A stretch of 64,000 nucleotides of DNA from Alphaproteobacteria bacterium. GTDB lineage: Bacteria; Pseudomonadota; Alphaproteobacteria; RF32; CAG-239. Position numbers and translations under genes: made by a program. The DNA lies in the NCBI GenBank assembly GCA_017626035.1, contig JAGAJR010000027.1:1-64000 (forward strand). Reading direction: 5' to 3'. Under the pieces are notes generated by a model that saw only the letters and a program-made list of their open reading frames with translations, ran no database searches and was not told where the DNA came from. Every line of letters starts with the position of its first letter. The stretch's first letter is position 1. This document shows, one piece after another, positions 17,060 to 25,679 of the stretch.

Positions 17060-18265
17060 ATGACTGATATTATCGAAAACGTGAGTTATGATGAAAAGCA
17101 GACGCTGTTTTCCAGTAAAGAAATCATCTTCCGCAGCCGGGGTCGGGCTAAAGTCTGGACAATCTCGTCTCAGGCTCAGATAATTTTTTGGGCATTTTTC
17201 TTTTTTATCAGCATTTGGAGTTTTTATTCTTATTACATTTACAATCGTTCCGGCAAGCTTATCCATAAAAAAGACATTGAACTGGTTGAAACCCGAGACG
17301 CTTATGTGGATTTAATGACGGATTTTGTTACCCTTCATAAAAATATCAGCGGAATGTTAAGTTCCGTAGACGGGGGCGTCAATAAGAAAAAAGTGAATAA
17401 TTATAAGCAGCAGGCTTTGGTTCTTGAAGATAAAATCAAACAGATTACCAATGAAAAAGAGTGGATTAGTGATGAAAAAATCACGGAAAAAACCACATTG
17501 AGCGAAGCCATTCTGCAACGGGACATCGCTTCTTCGGAAAGGGATGAACTGAGAAAGCAGCTTGCTGTTTTGGAAGATACGATTAAAGAACTTAAAAATG
17601 CCGAAATGGAAGTCTTAAAAAAAGTGCAGACGATTGCCGATAAAGAAGTTTCCAAGGTAAAAAGTGCCTTTAACGTTATTAACGTCCCGCTGAAAAGAAA
17701 AGGGCTTTATTTTAATGCATTGGCTAACAGTAAAAAGGGCAGCAAGGGCGGATTGTATGTTCCTGACCGCAAACATGAAGTCCGCGATAAAAAGATAGAT
17801 AAAAAAATTTCCAAGATTTTTGAAAGCGTGGATGATTTGGAATATTATCGGGAAGTGATTAAAACCGTTCCGATAGGTAAACCGGTATGGAGCTATTGGG
17901 TAACCTCCCAATACGGACGACGTTCCGATCCTTTCAATAAAAAGGCCGCCAGTCATAAAGGCGTGGATTTAGCCAGCCGCACGGGAAACAAAATCAAAGT
18001 CAAAGCCAAAGGCAAGGTTATCAAAGCCGGAATGGCCGGCGGATATGGAAATTTGGTCGTTATTGACCATGGAAACGGTTTCCAAACCAAATATGCACAT
18101 CTGAATAAGATTTATGTTAAAAAAGGCGATTATTTGGAGTATGACGATACCATAGGCGAGGTTGGAACCACTGGGCGTTCAACCGGTCCGCATCTGCACT
18201 ATGAAGTTATTTACATGGGAAAAGACGTTGATCCGATGCCGTTTATAAAAGCGAAAATATCTTAG
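17060..18265 (+). CDS. M23-family (LytM) peptidoglycan endopeptidase, membrane-anchored
   Basis: 401 residues: cytoplasmic N-terminus, one membrane helix (about 38-58), long periplasmic coiled coil (about 70-215), then a LytM domain (about 285-395). The zinc ligands are seen in SHKGVDLA (HxxxD), and GPHLHYEV supplies the HLH motif. With all metal ligands present it should be an active DD-endopeptidase. It sits 11 bases before a bactofilin gene; bactofilin plus M23 peptidase pairs are known to set local wall curvature in other alphaproteobacteria and in epsilonproteobacteria. Confidence 0.9.
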   Translation: MTDIIENVSYDEKQTLFSSKEIIFRSRGRAKVWTISSQAQIIFWAFFFFISIWSFYSYYIYNRSGKLIHKKDIELVETRDAYVDLMTDFVTLHKNISGMLSSVDGGVNKKKVNNYKQQALVLEDKIKQITNEKEWISDEKITEKTTLSEAILQRDIASSERDELRKQLAVLEDTIKELKNAEMEVLKKVQTIADKEVSKVKSAFNVINVPLKRKGLYFNALANSKKGSKGGLYVPDRKHEVRDKKIDKKISKIFESVDDLEYYREVIKTVPIGKPVWSYWVTSQYGRRSDPFNKKAASHKGVDLASRTGNKIKVKAKGKVIKAGMAGGYGNLVVIDHGNGFQTKYAHLNKIYVKKGDYLEYDDTIGEVGTTGRSTGPHLHYEVIYMGKDVDPMPFIKAKIS

Positions 18266-18276
18266 GAGATAAGCTT

Positions 18277-18717
18277 ATGAAGAATTTGAAACGTATGCTG
18301 TATTTAAAGTTTGCCCGGATGAATAAACAAAGTCCGAGTGTTCCCGTTCCGAGCATTATCAGTGAAAATACACAGGTAAAAGGGGATATTATCAGCAACG
18401 GAATTATCCATATTGATGGTCGCGTGGAAGGGGATGTTACCTGCGACGAACTGGTTATCGGTATTAAGGGAGCCGTTATCGGCTCTGTTAATGTAACCAA
18501 TCTGCATTTGTATGGCGTTTTGCAGGGAAAAGCAACTGTTGATAAGCTTTTTGTTTCAAAAACGGCCAAACTTTTGGGCGATGCAACCCACAATTCCATT
18601 GCCATTGAGCCGGGAGCCTATATTGACGGGCATTGTATGCGGGCAGGAGCTCCGATACCTGCAGAACAATCCAAACCGGATTTGATGATTACGGATGCCT
18701 CCAAAAACAAAAAATAA
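18277..18717 (+). CDS. Bactofilin
   Basis: 146 residues, mostly the right-handed beta-helix of bactofilins: ISENTQVKGDIISNGIIHIDGRVEGDV followed by repeating G-x-I/V-x-G turns. The N-terminus is a short basic tail and the C-terminus is disordered (PAEQSKPDLMITD). Bactofilins polymerise without nucleotide into membrane-associated filaments that localise wall enzymes; the adjacent M23 peptidase is the obvious client. An AGGAG site precedes the ATG. Confidence 0.92.
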   Translation: MKNLKRMLYLKFARMNKQSPSVPVPSIISENTQVKGDIISNGIIHIDGRVEGDVTCDELVIGIKGAVIGSVNVTNLHLYGVLQGKATVDKLFVSKTAKLLGDATHNSIAIEPGAYIDGHCMRAGAPIPAEQSKPDLMITDASKNKK

Positions 18718-18737
18718 AAGTTTTAAAAATGGTAAAG

Positions 18738-18777
18738 GAACGGAGCAATTAGGTGTTGTCTCCGTTCTTTTTTTTTT
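18738..18777 (+). terminator. Terminator after bactofilin
   Basis: Arms GAACGGAG/CTCCGTTC with a 14-base loop and a run of T residues. Confidence 0.8.
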
Positions 18778-18816
18778 GTATAACTATGCCCATATAGAAG
18801 AAAAAGAGGATAATTG

Positions 18817-19305
18817 ATGGCTAAAAAAAGCAAAAAATCAGATTTTATCAGTACCGGTTCCGTGGCACAAAACCGCCGGGCACATTTTGATTATCTGATT
18901 GAAAAAGTATATACGGCGGGGTTGGAATTGACCGGAACGGAGGTCAAATCTCTGCGTTTGGGACACGCCAATATTAATGATGCTTACGGCATAGAGAAGA
19001 ATGAAGAGCTTTTCATGTCTAATATGTTTATTGCCGAATATGCTAATAAAGGCTATGCTTCCCATGCCGAAAAGAGAGATAGAAAACTCTTGCTGCGAAA
19101 AAAAGAGATTATTGAGATTATTAACGAACTGTCCCGAAAAGGATCAACTTTGGTTGCTATAAAATTGTTTTTTAACGATAAAGGCCGGGCTAAATTGGAA
19201 ATAGGTTTGGGACGCGGTAAAAAAATCTATGATAAACGGGAAAGTATCAAAGAACGGGATTGGAACCGGGATAAAAAACGTATTTTGAGCGAAGCCAATC
19301 ATTAA
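18817..19305 (+). CDS. smpB: SsrA-binding protein SmpB
   Basis: Binds the tRNA-like part of tmRNA and delivers it to stalled ribosomes. Typical features: AQNRRAHFDYLIEKVYTAGLELTGTEVKSLR, AGLELTGTEVKSLR with FMSNMFIAEY, then the KLFFNDKGRAKLEIGLGRGKKIYDKR beta-barrel and a C-terminal basic tail. About 162 residues. The ATG at 18817 lies six bases after AGAGGA and is preferred to the adjacent upstream TTG. No tmRNA gene is visible in the window. Confidence 0.95.
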   Translation: MAKKSKKSDFISTGSVAQNRRAHFDYLIEKVYTAGLELTGTEVKSLRLGHANINDAYGIEKNEELFMSNMFIAEYANKGYASHAEKRDRKLLLRKKEIIEIINELSRKGSTLVAIKLFFNDKGRAKLEIGLGRGKKIYDKRESIKERDWNRDKKRILSEANH

Positions 19306-19311
19306 AAAGAA

Positions 19312-19335
19312 AGCCCCTCATTTGAGGGGCTTTTT
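19312..19335. terminator. Bidirectional terminator, smpB and the convergent gene
   Basis: Arms GCCCCTCA/TGAGGGGC with T residues to the right and A residues to the left. Confidence 0.8.
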
Positions 19336-19339
19336 ATGA

Positions 19340-20488
19340 TTATCCGTTCTGTTTTCGATTATTTATGATTTGCTGTGTAATCTGTGAAGATAACTCATCG
19401 CCTTTTTTCGGAGTAACGGTTTCTTTGACTTCTCCGGAAATTCGTTTTTCAGCAATCTTGTCGGCAATAACGGTACCGGAAACTTTACCTTTGTCGCCGT
19501 TCATTTCCCTTAAAGCTTTTCTTTCTTGAAGTTCTCTTTTGCGTTCGGCAATATGGGCACGGACATCAGACATTTTTTCTCCGCTCATTGCTTTTTCTTC
19601 TGTCTGTGTCGGTTCCTCTTTTTTGTCGCCGTCTTGTCCGTTTTTAGAAGTGTCTTCGTTTTTGCCGTCTCCGGCATTTCCGGCTTCCGGATTTTCGCGA
19701 CCTTTACCTTCTTTCTGCTTGTTGGCTTCGACTTCCTGATTATGTTTGTTGATTTTTTCAACCAGTTCAGGAGACAAGCCTTTCATGCAGTCTAATGACA
19801 AGTCAATTGTTTTGTCTTTCGGTTCAAAACTCATGCCTTTCTCGAGGCAGGCGGCTACCAACAGAGAGGTCTGTTCCGGAGACATATGTTCTCCGATAGT
19901 AATGTAGTCATATTTATCAAACTGGGCGTCTTTGACGATTTTCTGATAAACGCTGAAATCTTGGGATTTAACCTTGCGGGTGTCGCCTTCTTCAAGGATT
20001 TCGCTTTCCTTACCCTCCGGAGAAGTTACCTTGTGGTATCCCGGAATTTCTTCGCCGTCGCGTTTGTTGTCATAAGCGTAATTGTTTTTCTGAGCCCATT
20101 CCGGCCAGGTTTCTTTTTTATTTTCGTTGTCTTTTTCTGTGCCTTCTTTTTCGTCGACGGTTAATCCTTTACCTTTATCTTTATCTTCGTTTTTATTTTC
20201 TTCTTCGGTATGTTCTGCTTTTTTAGCTAAATCGCCGTCTGTCAATTGTGCGACTTCAGCACCTTTTTTCCCGGCATTGTCTTTAGGCTGGGCAGCATAA
20301 CCGCTTCTTTGATACCCGCTTTTTAAGCGGTCGCGGCCGGAGGGATCTTTCATCATGTAGTCTGTGGCTGAAATGTCATGAGAACTCAGCCATTCTACGA
20401 ATTTCTCGTCCTGAAGTTCAGGTAATACGAGACCGGTATTGCTGTTGCTGGATTCTGTATGTTCTGGTAAAGCTTTGGTTTCTGACAT
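19340..20488 (-). CDS. Low-complexity cytosolic protein with one SPEQ-type module
   Basis: About 382 residues, no signal or membrane helix, extremely rich in Glu, Lys, Asp, Gly and Asn in two linkers (about 75-130 and 255-310). A folded segment lies between them (about 135-250): WPEWAQKNNYAYD, then YDYITIGEHMSPEQTSLLVAACLEKGMSFEP. The helical C-terminus (HIAERKRELQERKALREM) may be a coiled coil. The start is placed at the ATG eight bases after GGAG; the earlier GTG overlaps that site. The SPEQ block recurs in the 733-residue protein at 34419. No function known. Confidence 0.75.
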   Translation of the reverse strand: MSETKALPEHTESSNSNTGLVLPELQDEKFVEWLSSHDISATDYMMKDPSGRDRLKSGYQRSGYAAQPKDNAGKKGAEVAQLTDGDLAKKAEHTEEENKNEDKDKGKGLTVDEKEGTEKDNENKKETWPEWAQKNNYAYDNKRDGEEIPGYHKVTSPEGKESEILEEGDTRKVKSQDFSVYQKIVKDAQFDKYDYITIGEHMSPEQTSLLVAACLEKGMSFEPKDKTIDLSLDCMKGLSPELVEKINKHNQEVEANKQKEGKGRENPEAGNAGDGKNEDTSKNGQDGDKKEEPTQTEEKAMSGEKMSDVRAHIAERKRELQERKALREMNGDKGKVSGTVIADKIAEKRISGEVKETVTPKKGDELSSQITQQIINNRKQNG

Positions 20489-20523
20489 AATCTTCACTCC
20501 GGTAAGGTTATTTTATTAAACTT

Positions 20524-20552
20524 AGTATATCCTAAAATGAATCTGTTTTCAA
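20524..20552 (-). promoter_or_regulatory. Sigma-70-type promoter for the low-complexity gene
   Basis: On the minus strand, -35 TTGAAA, 17-base spacer, -10 TATACT, about 36 bases before the start codon. Implies the gene is transcribed separately from tadA. Confidence 0.65.
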
Positions 20553-20579
20553 TACATTTTTCGGAAATTCTGTCTAGTT

Positions 20580-21059
20580 TTAATTTTTTTGTAACAAATC
20601 TTTTTTCTTTCTTTTTTGTTTAAAGAAATTTTTCAGTATTTCCGAGCATTTGTCTTCCATAATTCCTCCGATAACCTGAGGTTTGTGGTAGCATGTTTCC
20701 GCTTCGTAAAAACGGACGCCGCTGGTAACGGCTCCGCCTTTTTTGTCAAAAGCTCCAAAATAAAGGGTTTCTATTCTGGCAAAGGAAATGGCCGCCGCAC
20801 ACATGGTGCAAGGTTCAAGCGTTACATACAAGTCCATTCCCCGCAGGCGGTTGGTTCCGAGTTTTTCGCACGCCCGGCGTATGGCGGAGATTTCGGCATG
20901 GGCAGTGGCATCCAGAACATGTTCGCTCAGATTATATGCCTCGCTGATGATTTCTCCTGTCTGCGGATTGACTACGACCGCCCCGATGGGAACTTCATCT
21001 TCTGCGGCGGCTTTTTGTGCCAATTCCAGACATCTTTGCATATAAGGGTTTTCGCTCAT
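20580..21059 (-). CDS. tadA: tRNA-specific adenosine deaminase TadA
   Basis: Converts A34 to inosine in tRNA-Arg(ACG). Zinc/catalytic motifs are intact: HAE at about residues 54-56 and PCTMC with Cys 84 and 87 (from the chosen start). VPIGAVVV and the GAVTSGVRF region are typical. About 159 residues. The ATG at 21059 lies five bases after AAGGA, whereas the upstream ATG at 21074 would place that site inside the gene. Divergent from rluB. Confidence 0.92.
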   Translation of the reverse strand: MSENPYMQRCLELAQKAAAEDEVPIGAVVVNPQTGEIISEAYNLSEHVLDATAHAEISAIRRACEKLGTNRLRGMDLYVTLEPCTMCAAAISFARIETLYFGAFDKKGGAVTSGVRFYEAETCYHKPQVIGGIMEDKCSEILKNFFKQKRKKKDLLQKN

Positions 21060-21124
21060 AAATATCCTTTGCATTTTTTCGAATTTATATTAAATTAACA
21101 GCAAAATTATAAGGAAAAATTAAA

Positions 21125-21847
21125 ATGGCAGAAAGAATTGCAAAATTTATGGCTCGTTCCGGAGTTTGTTCCCGTCGGGATGCGGAAGAACTGATTCGCC
21201 AAAAGAGGGTAACCGTAAACGGAGAAATTGTCGAAACGCCGGCATTTAATGTGGAAGGAACCGAAAAAATCCTTTTAGACGGAGAAAAACTTCCTCAAAT
21301 GGACGATACCCGCCTGTGGCTGTATTATAAACCGGTCGGCTTATTGACAACACATAAGGACACGCAAGACCGGCAAACGGTTTTTGCCAATCTTCCTGCC
21401 GGAATGCCCCGGGTTATCTCGGTCGGACGTCTGGATTTAAATTCCGAAGGCTTGCTGCTGTTGACGAATAACGGAGAGTTGTCCCGTAAGCTGGAACTGC
21501 CCGAAAATGGTTGGAGCCGTCGTTATAAAGTAAAAGTCCATGGTTTTCTGGATAAAAAGAAATTGGCGGCACTCAGTCAGGGAACAACCGTAGACGGTAT
21601 CAATTACGGGCCGGTGAAAGTTGAAATTGAAACTGAAAAGGGAACGAATGCCTGGTTGATTGTAACCTTAAACGAAGGAAAAAACCGCGAAATCCGTAAA
21701 TTGATGAAATCTGTCGGTTTGGATGTCGCCCGCCTGATTCGGCTTTCTTACGGACCGTTTCAGCTTGGCAGTTTGAAAAAAGGCGAGGTAAGGGAAGTTC
21801 ATCAAAAAGTTTTGCGGGAACAGTTGGGAAGCAAATTCAAATTATGA
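21125..21847 (+). CDS. rluB: 23S rRNA pseudouridine synthase RluB/RsuA family
   Basis: 240 residues: S4 RNA-binding domain (about 1-60, RIAKFMARSGVCSRRDAEELI) then the RsuA-type catalytic domain with GRLDLNSEGLLLLTNNG, catalytic Asp104. The end motif GKNREIRKLMKSVGLDVARLIRLSYGP matches RluB more than RsuA. Its stop overlaps the rsmD start by four bases (ATGA), implying translational coupling of two rRNA-modifying enzymes. Confidence 0.88.
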   Translation: MAERIAKFMARSGVCSRRDAEELIRQKRVTVNGEIVETPAFNVEGTEKILLDGEKLPQMDDTRLWLYYKPVGLLTTHKDTQDRQTVFANLPAGMPRVISVGRLDLNSEGLLLLTNNGELSRKLELPENGWSRRYKVKVHGFLDKKKLAALSQGTTVDGINYGPVKVEIETEKGTNAWLIVTLNEGKNREIRKLMKSVGLDVARLIRLSYGPFQLGSLKKGEVREVHQKVLREQLGSKFKL

Positions 21848-22392
21848 GAATTATCGGCGGAAATTATCGGGGAAAAAAACTTTTCACTCCGGAAAACAAT
21901 GATGTCCGTCCGACGGCAGACAGGGCAAGGGAGGCCGTGTTCAATATTTTGGCCTCAAAATTGGAAAACCGCTGGCCGGAATATAATTTGGTGGATGTTT
22001 TTTCCGGAACGGGAGCTTTTGCTTTGGAAGCTTTGTCCCGGGGAGTTAATTCTGTCTGCCTGATTGATAAAAATACAAAACTTTCCGCCAAAAACGTCAA
22101 TCTTTTTCCTCAAGAGAAGGAACGTATACGACTAATAACGGCTGATGCTCTCCGTCTTCCTGCGGCACATCGCCGCTATAACCTGGCTTTTATGGACGCA
22201 CCTTATCAAAAAGGACTGAGTTCTCTGGCGTTGAATGAACTTTGCGACAAAGGCTGGCTGGATAAAAAGGCTTTGTGCATTGTGGAAGTGGAAAAAACGG
22301 AAACGCTGAATGTTCCCGAAAGTTTTGAGATTCTGGACGAACGCGTTTACGGCTTGGCAAAATTCTTTTTTTTGCAGCTGAAAAATATTTAA
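21844..22392 (+). CDS. rsmD: 16S rRNA (guanine966-N2)-methyltransferase RsmD
   Basis: 182-residue SAM-dependent methyltransferase acting on the 30S subunit. It opens MRIIGGNYRGKKL with RPTADRAREAVFNIL, the SAM site DVFSGTGAFALEALSRG, and the catalytic motif as DAPY instead of the usual DPPY. Second gene after rluB, overlapping it. The Pro-to-Ala change in motif IV is worth noting but the rest is intact. Confidence 0.9.
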   Translation: MRIIGGNYRGKKLFTPENNDVRPTADRAREAVFNILASKLENRWPEYNLVDVFSGTGAFALEALSRGVNSVCLIDKNTKLSAKNVNLFPQEKERIRLITADALRLPAAHRRYNLAFMDAPYQKGLSSLALNELCDKGWLDKKALCIVEVEKTETLNVPESFEILDERVYGLAKFFFLQLKNI

Positions 22393-22450
22393 AAATCTTG
22401 ATAAATTTTAGGCGTTGGTGCTAATATTCCTCTCGTTTTAGGAGAATAAA

Positions 22451-23281
22451 ATGTGTGGCACTGAAAATTTGACTTTACAAAAACAAATCAACGAAATTGA
22501 TACGGAGTTGTATAACCTGCTTATGAAAAGAACCGAGCTGGTTAAACAACAGCCAGAAAACGCGGTTGAAAACACTCTGGGAAAAGAAGCCGCTATTATC
22601 AAAATGCTGCTGAAAAATCATAAAAGCGATTTTCCTGAATATGTGATTGCCAAAATCTGGCGTGAGATTTTAAGTGCCAGTGCCGGCTTGAAAGAAAAAT
22701 TAAAAATATCGGTCTTTGCCAAAGACGATGATGATGCCCTGATTCGGATTATTCAGGAACATTTCGGCAGTTACATCGACTATGTTACCTATAATTCTTT
22801 TGGTGCCGTTATGAATGAACTCAGTTCTCATAATACTTGTCTGGCGGTTATTCCTTGTGATAATGCCGCTATCAACGCCAAACCTTGGTGGGCAGGCTTT
22901 TCCGCATCGGATACGGCAGACAGCCTGAGAATTGTTGCCAAACTTCCTTTCCTTCGCAATAAGGAAGACAAAGATTGTGAAGAGGCTTATGTTGTGGCTC
23001 TTTCTCCGACGGATCAAAGCGGGTCGGACATTAGTCTGGTAAATGTTGAAACTCACAAGGACATAAGTGCGTCCACCGTGGTAGAAAATTTGGAAAATTC
23101 CGGGTTTACGGAAGCAAAGGTTGTGCGTGTCGCCAATGTCGATGATGAAACTAAATTTTGCCTGGTTGAAGTAAACGGCTACATTACACCGGATAAATCT
23201 TGTGTCCGAAATGCCGAAAAGATAGAGATATTTAAAAAAATCAATATTGTCGGAACTTATGCCAAGCCGATAGTCTTATAA
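22451..23281 (+). CDS. Chorismate mutase (AroQ-type) domain protein
   Basis: 276 residues. The N-terminal 85 residues form an AroQ-fold helical chorismate mutase domain (LQKQINEIDTELYNLLMKRTELV with the arginine-free alphaproteobacterial pattern), which would turn chorismate to prephenate. The remaining part resembles a prephenate dehydratase-like/ACT segment but lacks a clear TRF catalytic motif, as in other alphaproteobacterial chorismate mutase proteins. GGAG lies before the ATG. It ends six bases inside the convergent DUF2125 gene. Confidence 0.75.
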   Translation: MCGTENLTLQKQINEIDTELYNLLMKRTELVKQQPENAVENTLGKEAAIIKMLLKNHKSDFPEYVIAKIWREILSASAGLKEKLKISVFAKDDDDALIRIIQEHFGSYIDYVTYNSFGAVMNELSSHNTCLAVIPCDNAAINAKPWWAGFSASDTADSLRIVAKLPFLRNKEDKDCEEAYVVALSPTDQSGSDISLVNVETHKDISASTVVENLENSGFTEAKVVRVANVDDETKFCLVEVNGYITPDKSCVRNAEKIEIFKKINIVGTYAKPIVL

Positions 23282-24334
23282 TTTTTTTACCGGAATATTT
23301 TCAATTAAAACTTCCCCGGAATTAAAGTTTATCGGGGTGGTAATCGTATTGTACCGGTCATCTTTCCTGAGTTTGAAGGCTTTGTTGTTCAATAATATTT
23401 TAACGACAAAAGTCCCCTTCCTGTCGAGAAGATTATCTTTTTCCAATAAATCAAGCGTTTCAATAAAAGCTTTGGACGAAGTCATCAAATGCAGATTCGG
23501 TTCCAGTTTTTCATTAAAATACATATCGCCCCTGGCCACCATAAGCAGTGGATTCCAATTGACAATTAACCTCTTGATGTCAATCATTCCTCCCGAATGC
23601 AGCCATTCGTCAATGCTTTCCCGATAAGTTTCCGCAGTTTGGATTTTTCCGGCGACATTGGCATGGATGTAAATTCTGAAAATATCCTTATCCAAAGGCT
23701 GGTCGACAGAACTGTCTATATGGATGTTTTTGATGTTGATTGTGCTTTCGAAAAACGGGTTAAACTTGAGTCCGTCTTCCGAGTCTGTTTTTTGAACGGA
23801 AACATTGAAATATTCGGCAGACAACACATCCGTAATCTGAAAATTTTTTGCCGTCATATTCAATTCTTTGAGCCCGTTGTCATTAAATTGAAGTTTGGTT
23901 GTCAAATTCGGTGTGGAGAGATGGTAAATATTTAAACCTTTTTGAAAACTTTGTTCCGGACTGAAAGAAAGTTTAAGATTTTGGGAACTGAATAAGGACG
24001 AGCCTATTTTCAATTCCGGAATATGCCATTCATAATAATTTTTCCCATCCAACGAATAGATTTTTAATCCGTTGATTGTGAGAATGTTAAAAGGAGAAAA
24101 ACGGTTGAAATTTAAGTTTTCATAAGAAAAATCATACCCCGTTTCCGTTATTGATTTTTCAAATTTGACAATTTCCTGTTTGAGAATGGAAATTGTGTAA
24201 CCGCGGACAAACCAAAAAATCAGCAGCGATAAAGTGATAAATCCGCTGATGATGGCAGAAAGCACCACCGTTCCGTTTAAACGGAATTGGCTCTGCCGGA
24301 CAGGAATTTTTTCTGGTTCATCATCAATAATCAC
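23276..24334 (-). CDS. DUF2125-family envelope protein
   Basis: 352 residues: short cytoplasmic N-terminus, one membrane helix (about 24-46), then a large beta-rich periplasmic domain with SPFNILTINGLKIYS and repeated LxLxF strands, matching alphaproteobacterial DUF2125 proteins of unknown function. The start codon is GTG, with AGG about ten bases upstream. Last gene of the leftward ftsE-ftsX-ydcF-plsC-DUF2125 run, 14 bases after plsC, which suggests a role in the envelope. Confidence 0.75.
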   Translation of the reverse strand: MIIDDEPEKIPVRQSQFRLNGTVVLSAIISGFITLSLLIFWFVRGYTISILKQEIVKFEKSITETGYDFSYENLNFNRFSPFNILTINGLKIYSLDGKNYYEWHIPELKIGSSLFSSQNLKLSFSPEQSFQKGLNIYHLSTPNLTTKLQFNDNGLKELNMTAKNFQITDVLSAEYFNVSVQKTDSEDGLKFNPFFESTINIKNIHIDSSVDQPLDKDIFRIYIHANVAGKIQTAETYRESIDEWLHSGGMIDIKRLIVNWNPLLMVARGDMYFNEKLEPNLHLMTSSKAFIETLDLLEKDNLLDRKGTFVVKILLNNKAFKLRKDDRYNTITTPINFNSGEVLIENIPVKKL

Positions 24335-24348
24335 GGCTGACCTACCTT

Positions 24349-25098
24349 TTATCCCAGCATATTACAGGTGTAAGGATAATTTTTAACAGTCTCTTCATTG
24401 AGTTCTCGGCATTTGGCTTCAATACGTTTTTCCAATTCGCTCATAAATTCTTTTTTATCCAGATTAGCCGGCATCGGTTCCATAAATTCAATAATAACCT
24501 TTCCCGGATACCGCATAAAAGAAGCTTTTGCCCAGAAAAATCCCGTATTTAACGCAACCGGAACCACCGGCACGTTTAAATTTTGAGCAATAAACAAAAG
24601 TCCCGGTTTATATCCTTTGACTGTTCCCGGCTTTACCCGTGTTCCTTCCGGAAAGATAATAATCGGGCGTCCGTTTTTAATCCTGTCTTTAGCTTCTTTG
24701 AGCATATTTTTCATTGCGGCACCTCCGGCAGAACGGTCGACCGGGATCATTCCGTAAAAATATTGAGCCCAGCCGAAAAGCGGGATATAAGTCAGTTCCT
24801 TCTTCAGGACAAACACCAGTTTCGTTATATAAGAAGAAAGACAGTAAGTTTCCAGAGCCGATTCGTGCTTTGAGGCATAAAGAACACCTTCTTGTTTCAT
24901 ATATTCTTTGCCCCGGATTTCAATCTGTAATCCGACAATGATTTTCAAACACCATAAAATAAACGGCATAAATCCGTAATTCCACATTTTAATCGTTGCT
25001 TTGCGGTTAAACAGCCCGACAACGGAGGTAACCGTGCAGCCCAATGCTAAAGTGGAATAAGCGATGATGTTAAAAATAAGCGAGCGTATGAAAATCAT
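24349..25098 (-). CDS. plsC: 1-acyl-sn-glycerol-3-phosphate acyltransferase PlsC
   Basis: Makes phosphatidic acid by acylating lysophosphatidic acid at the inner membrane. 249 residues with an N-terminal hydrophobic helix pair. The catalytic motif reads KHESALET, an HX4E form of HX4D common in this sub-family; motif III is IIFPEGTRVKPG, and VPVVPVALNTG provides motif IV. Its ATG lies two bases before the upstream stop, so it is coupled to the ydcF-like gene. Confidence 0.88.
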   Translation of the reverse strand: MIFIRSLIFNIIAYSTLALGCTVTSVVGLFNRKATIKMWNYGFMPFILWCLKIIVGLQIEIRGKEYMKQEGVLYASKHESALETYCLSSYITKLVFVLKKELTYIPLFGWAQYFYGMIPVDRSAGGAAMKNMLKEAKDRIKNGRPIIIFPEGTRVKPGTVKGYKPGLLFIAQNLNVPVVPVALNTGFFWAKASFMRYPGKVIIEFMEPMPANLDKKEFMSELEKRIEAKCRELNEETVKNYPYTCNMLG

Positions 25099-25099
25099 T

Positions 25100-25675
25100 T
25101 TACATTCCTGACAGTAAGTTGGTTTTTACATAAACAAACAGAAATTTGTTATATTCCGAAGCGACCAAAAGAAATGAACCGAAATTCTTCCACCATTTGG
25201 CCGAAACCTTCTCTGAATATACCGGATGAATAATGATTTTCAAGTTTTTATTCAAAGCCCGAAATTCCTGAACGCTTCTCGGCAGGTGGTAATTTGAGGT
25301 TACCAAACGAATGGAACGAATATTGTTCCGTTTAATCCAGTCTGTTGCTTCAATGGCGTTTTCGACCGTGTTTTGAGATTTGTCTTCAATTTCTATTTCC
25401 GGTTTTCCTGTCAGTTTAACGGCATTTAGTTTTTCAATGTCTTTTCTGGGAATGTCTTTTTGAACGCCGGAAATCAACAAACGGGGAGCCATTTCTTCAT
25501 TGAGCAGTTTAACGGCGGCAGAAATCCTGTTGCGTCCGCCGGTAAGGGCAATAATGGCATCGGTTTTGGTCCGGTTGTCTGTTTGGTAGGTGTTGATTGT
25601 TCGGTTAAACAGGATAAAACCGGCAGCCCAGAAAATACACAAACAAATAATCAAATAACATACAGTTTTTTTCAT
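25100..25675 (-). CDS. YdcF/SanA (DUF218) family protein
   Basis: 191 residues with an N-terminal signal anchor (about 5-25) and a DUF218 Rossmann-like domain: DAIIALTGGRNRISAAVKLL, PRLLISGV, SQNTVENAIEATDWI and the TSNYHLPRSVQEF motif. Members affect envelope permeability and may act on lipid carriers or cell-wall precursors. Between ftsX and plsC, in the order usual for alphaproteobacteria. Confidence 0.85.
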   Translation of the reverse strand: MKKTVCYLIICLCIFWAAGFILFNRTINTYQTDNRTKTDAIIALTGGRNRISAAVKLLNEEMAPRLLISGVQKDIPRKDIEKLNAVKLTGKPEIEIEDKSQNTVENAIEATDWIKRNNIRSIRLVTSNYHLPRSVQEFRALNKNLKIIIHPVYSEKVSAKWWKNFGSFLLVASEYNKFLFVYVKTNLLSGM

Positions 25676-25679
25676 CGGC

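Noticed and set aside
24349-25098. Broken PlsC active site (HX4E instead of HX4D)
   Set aside because: KHxSxxE is common in this sub-family, and the other motifs are intact, so it is not evidence of inactivation.
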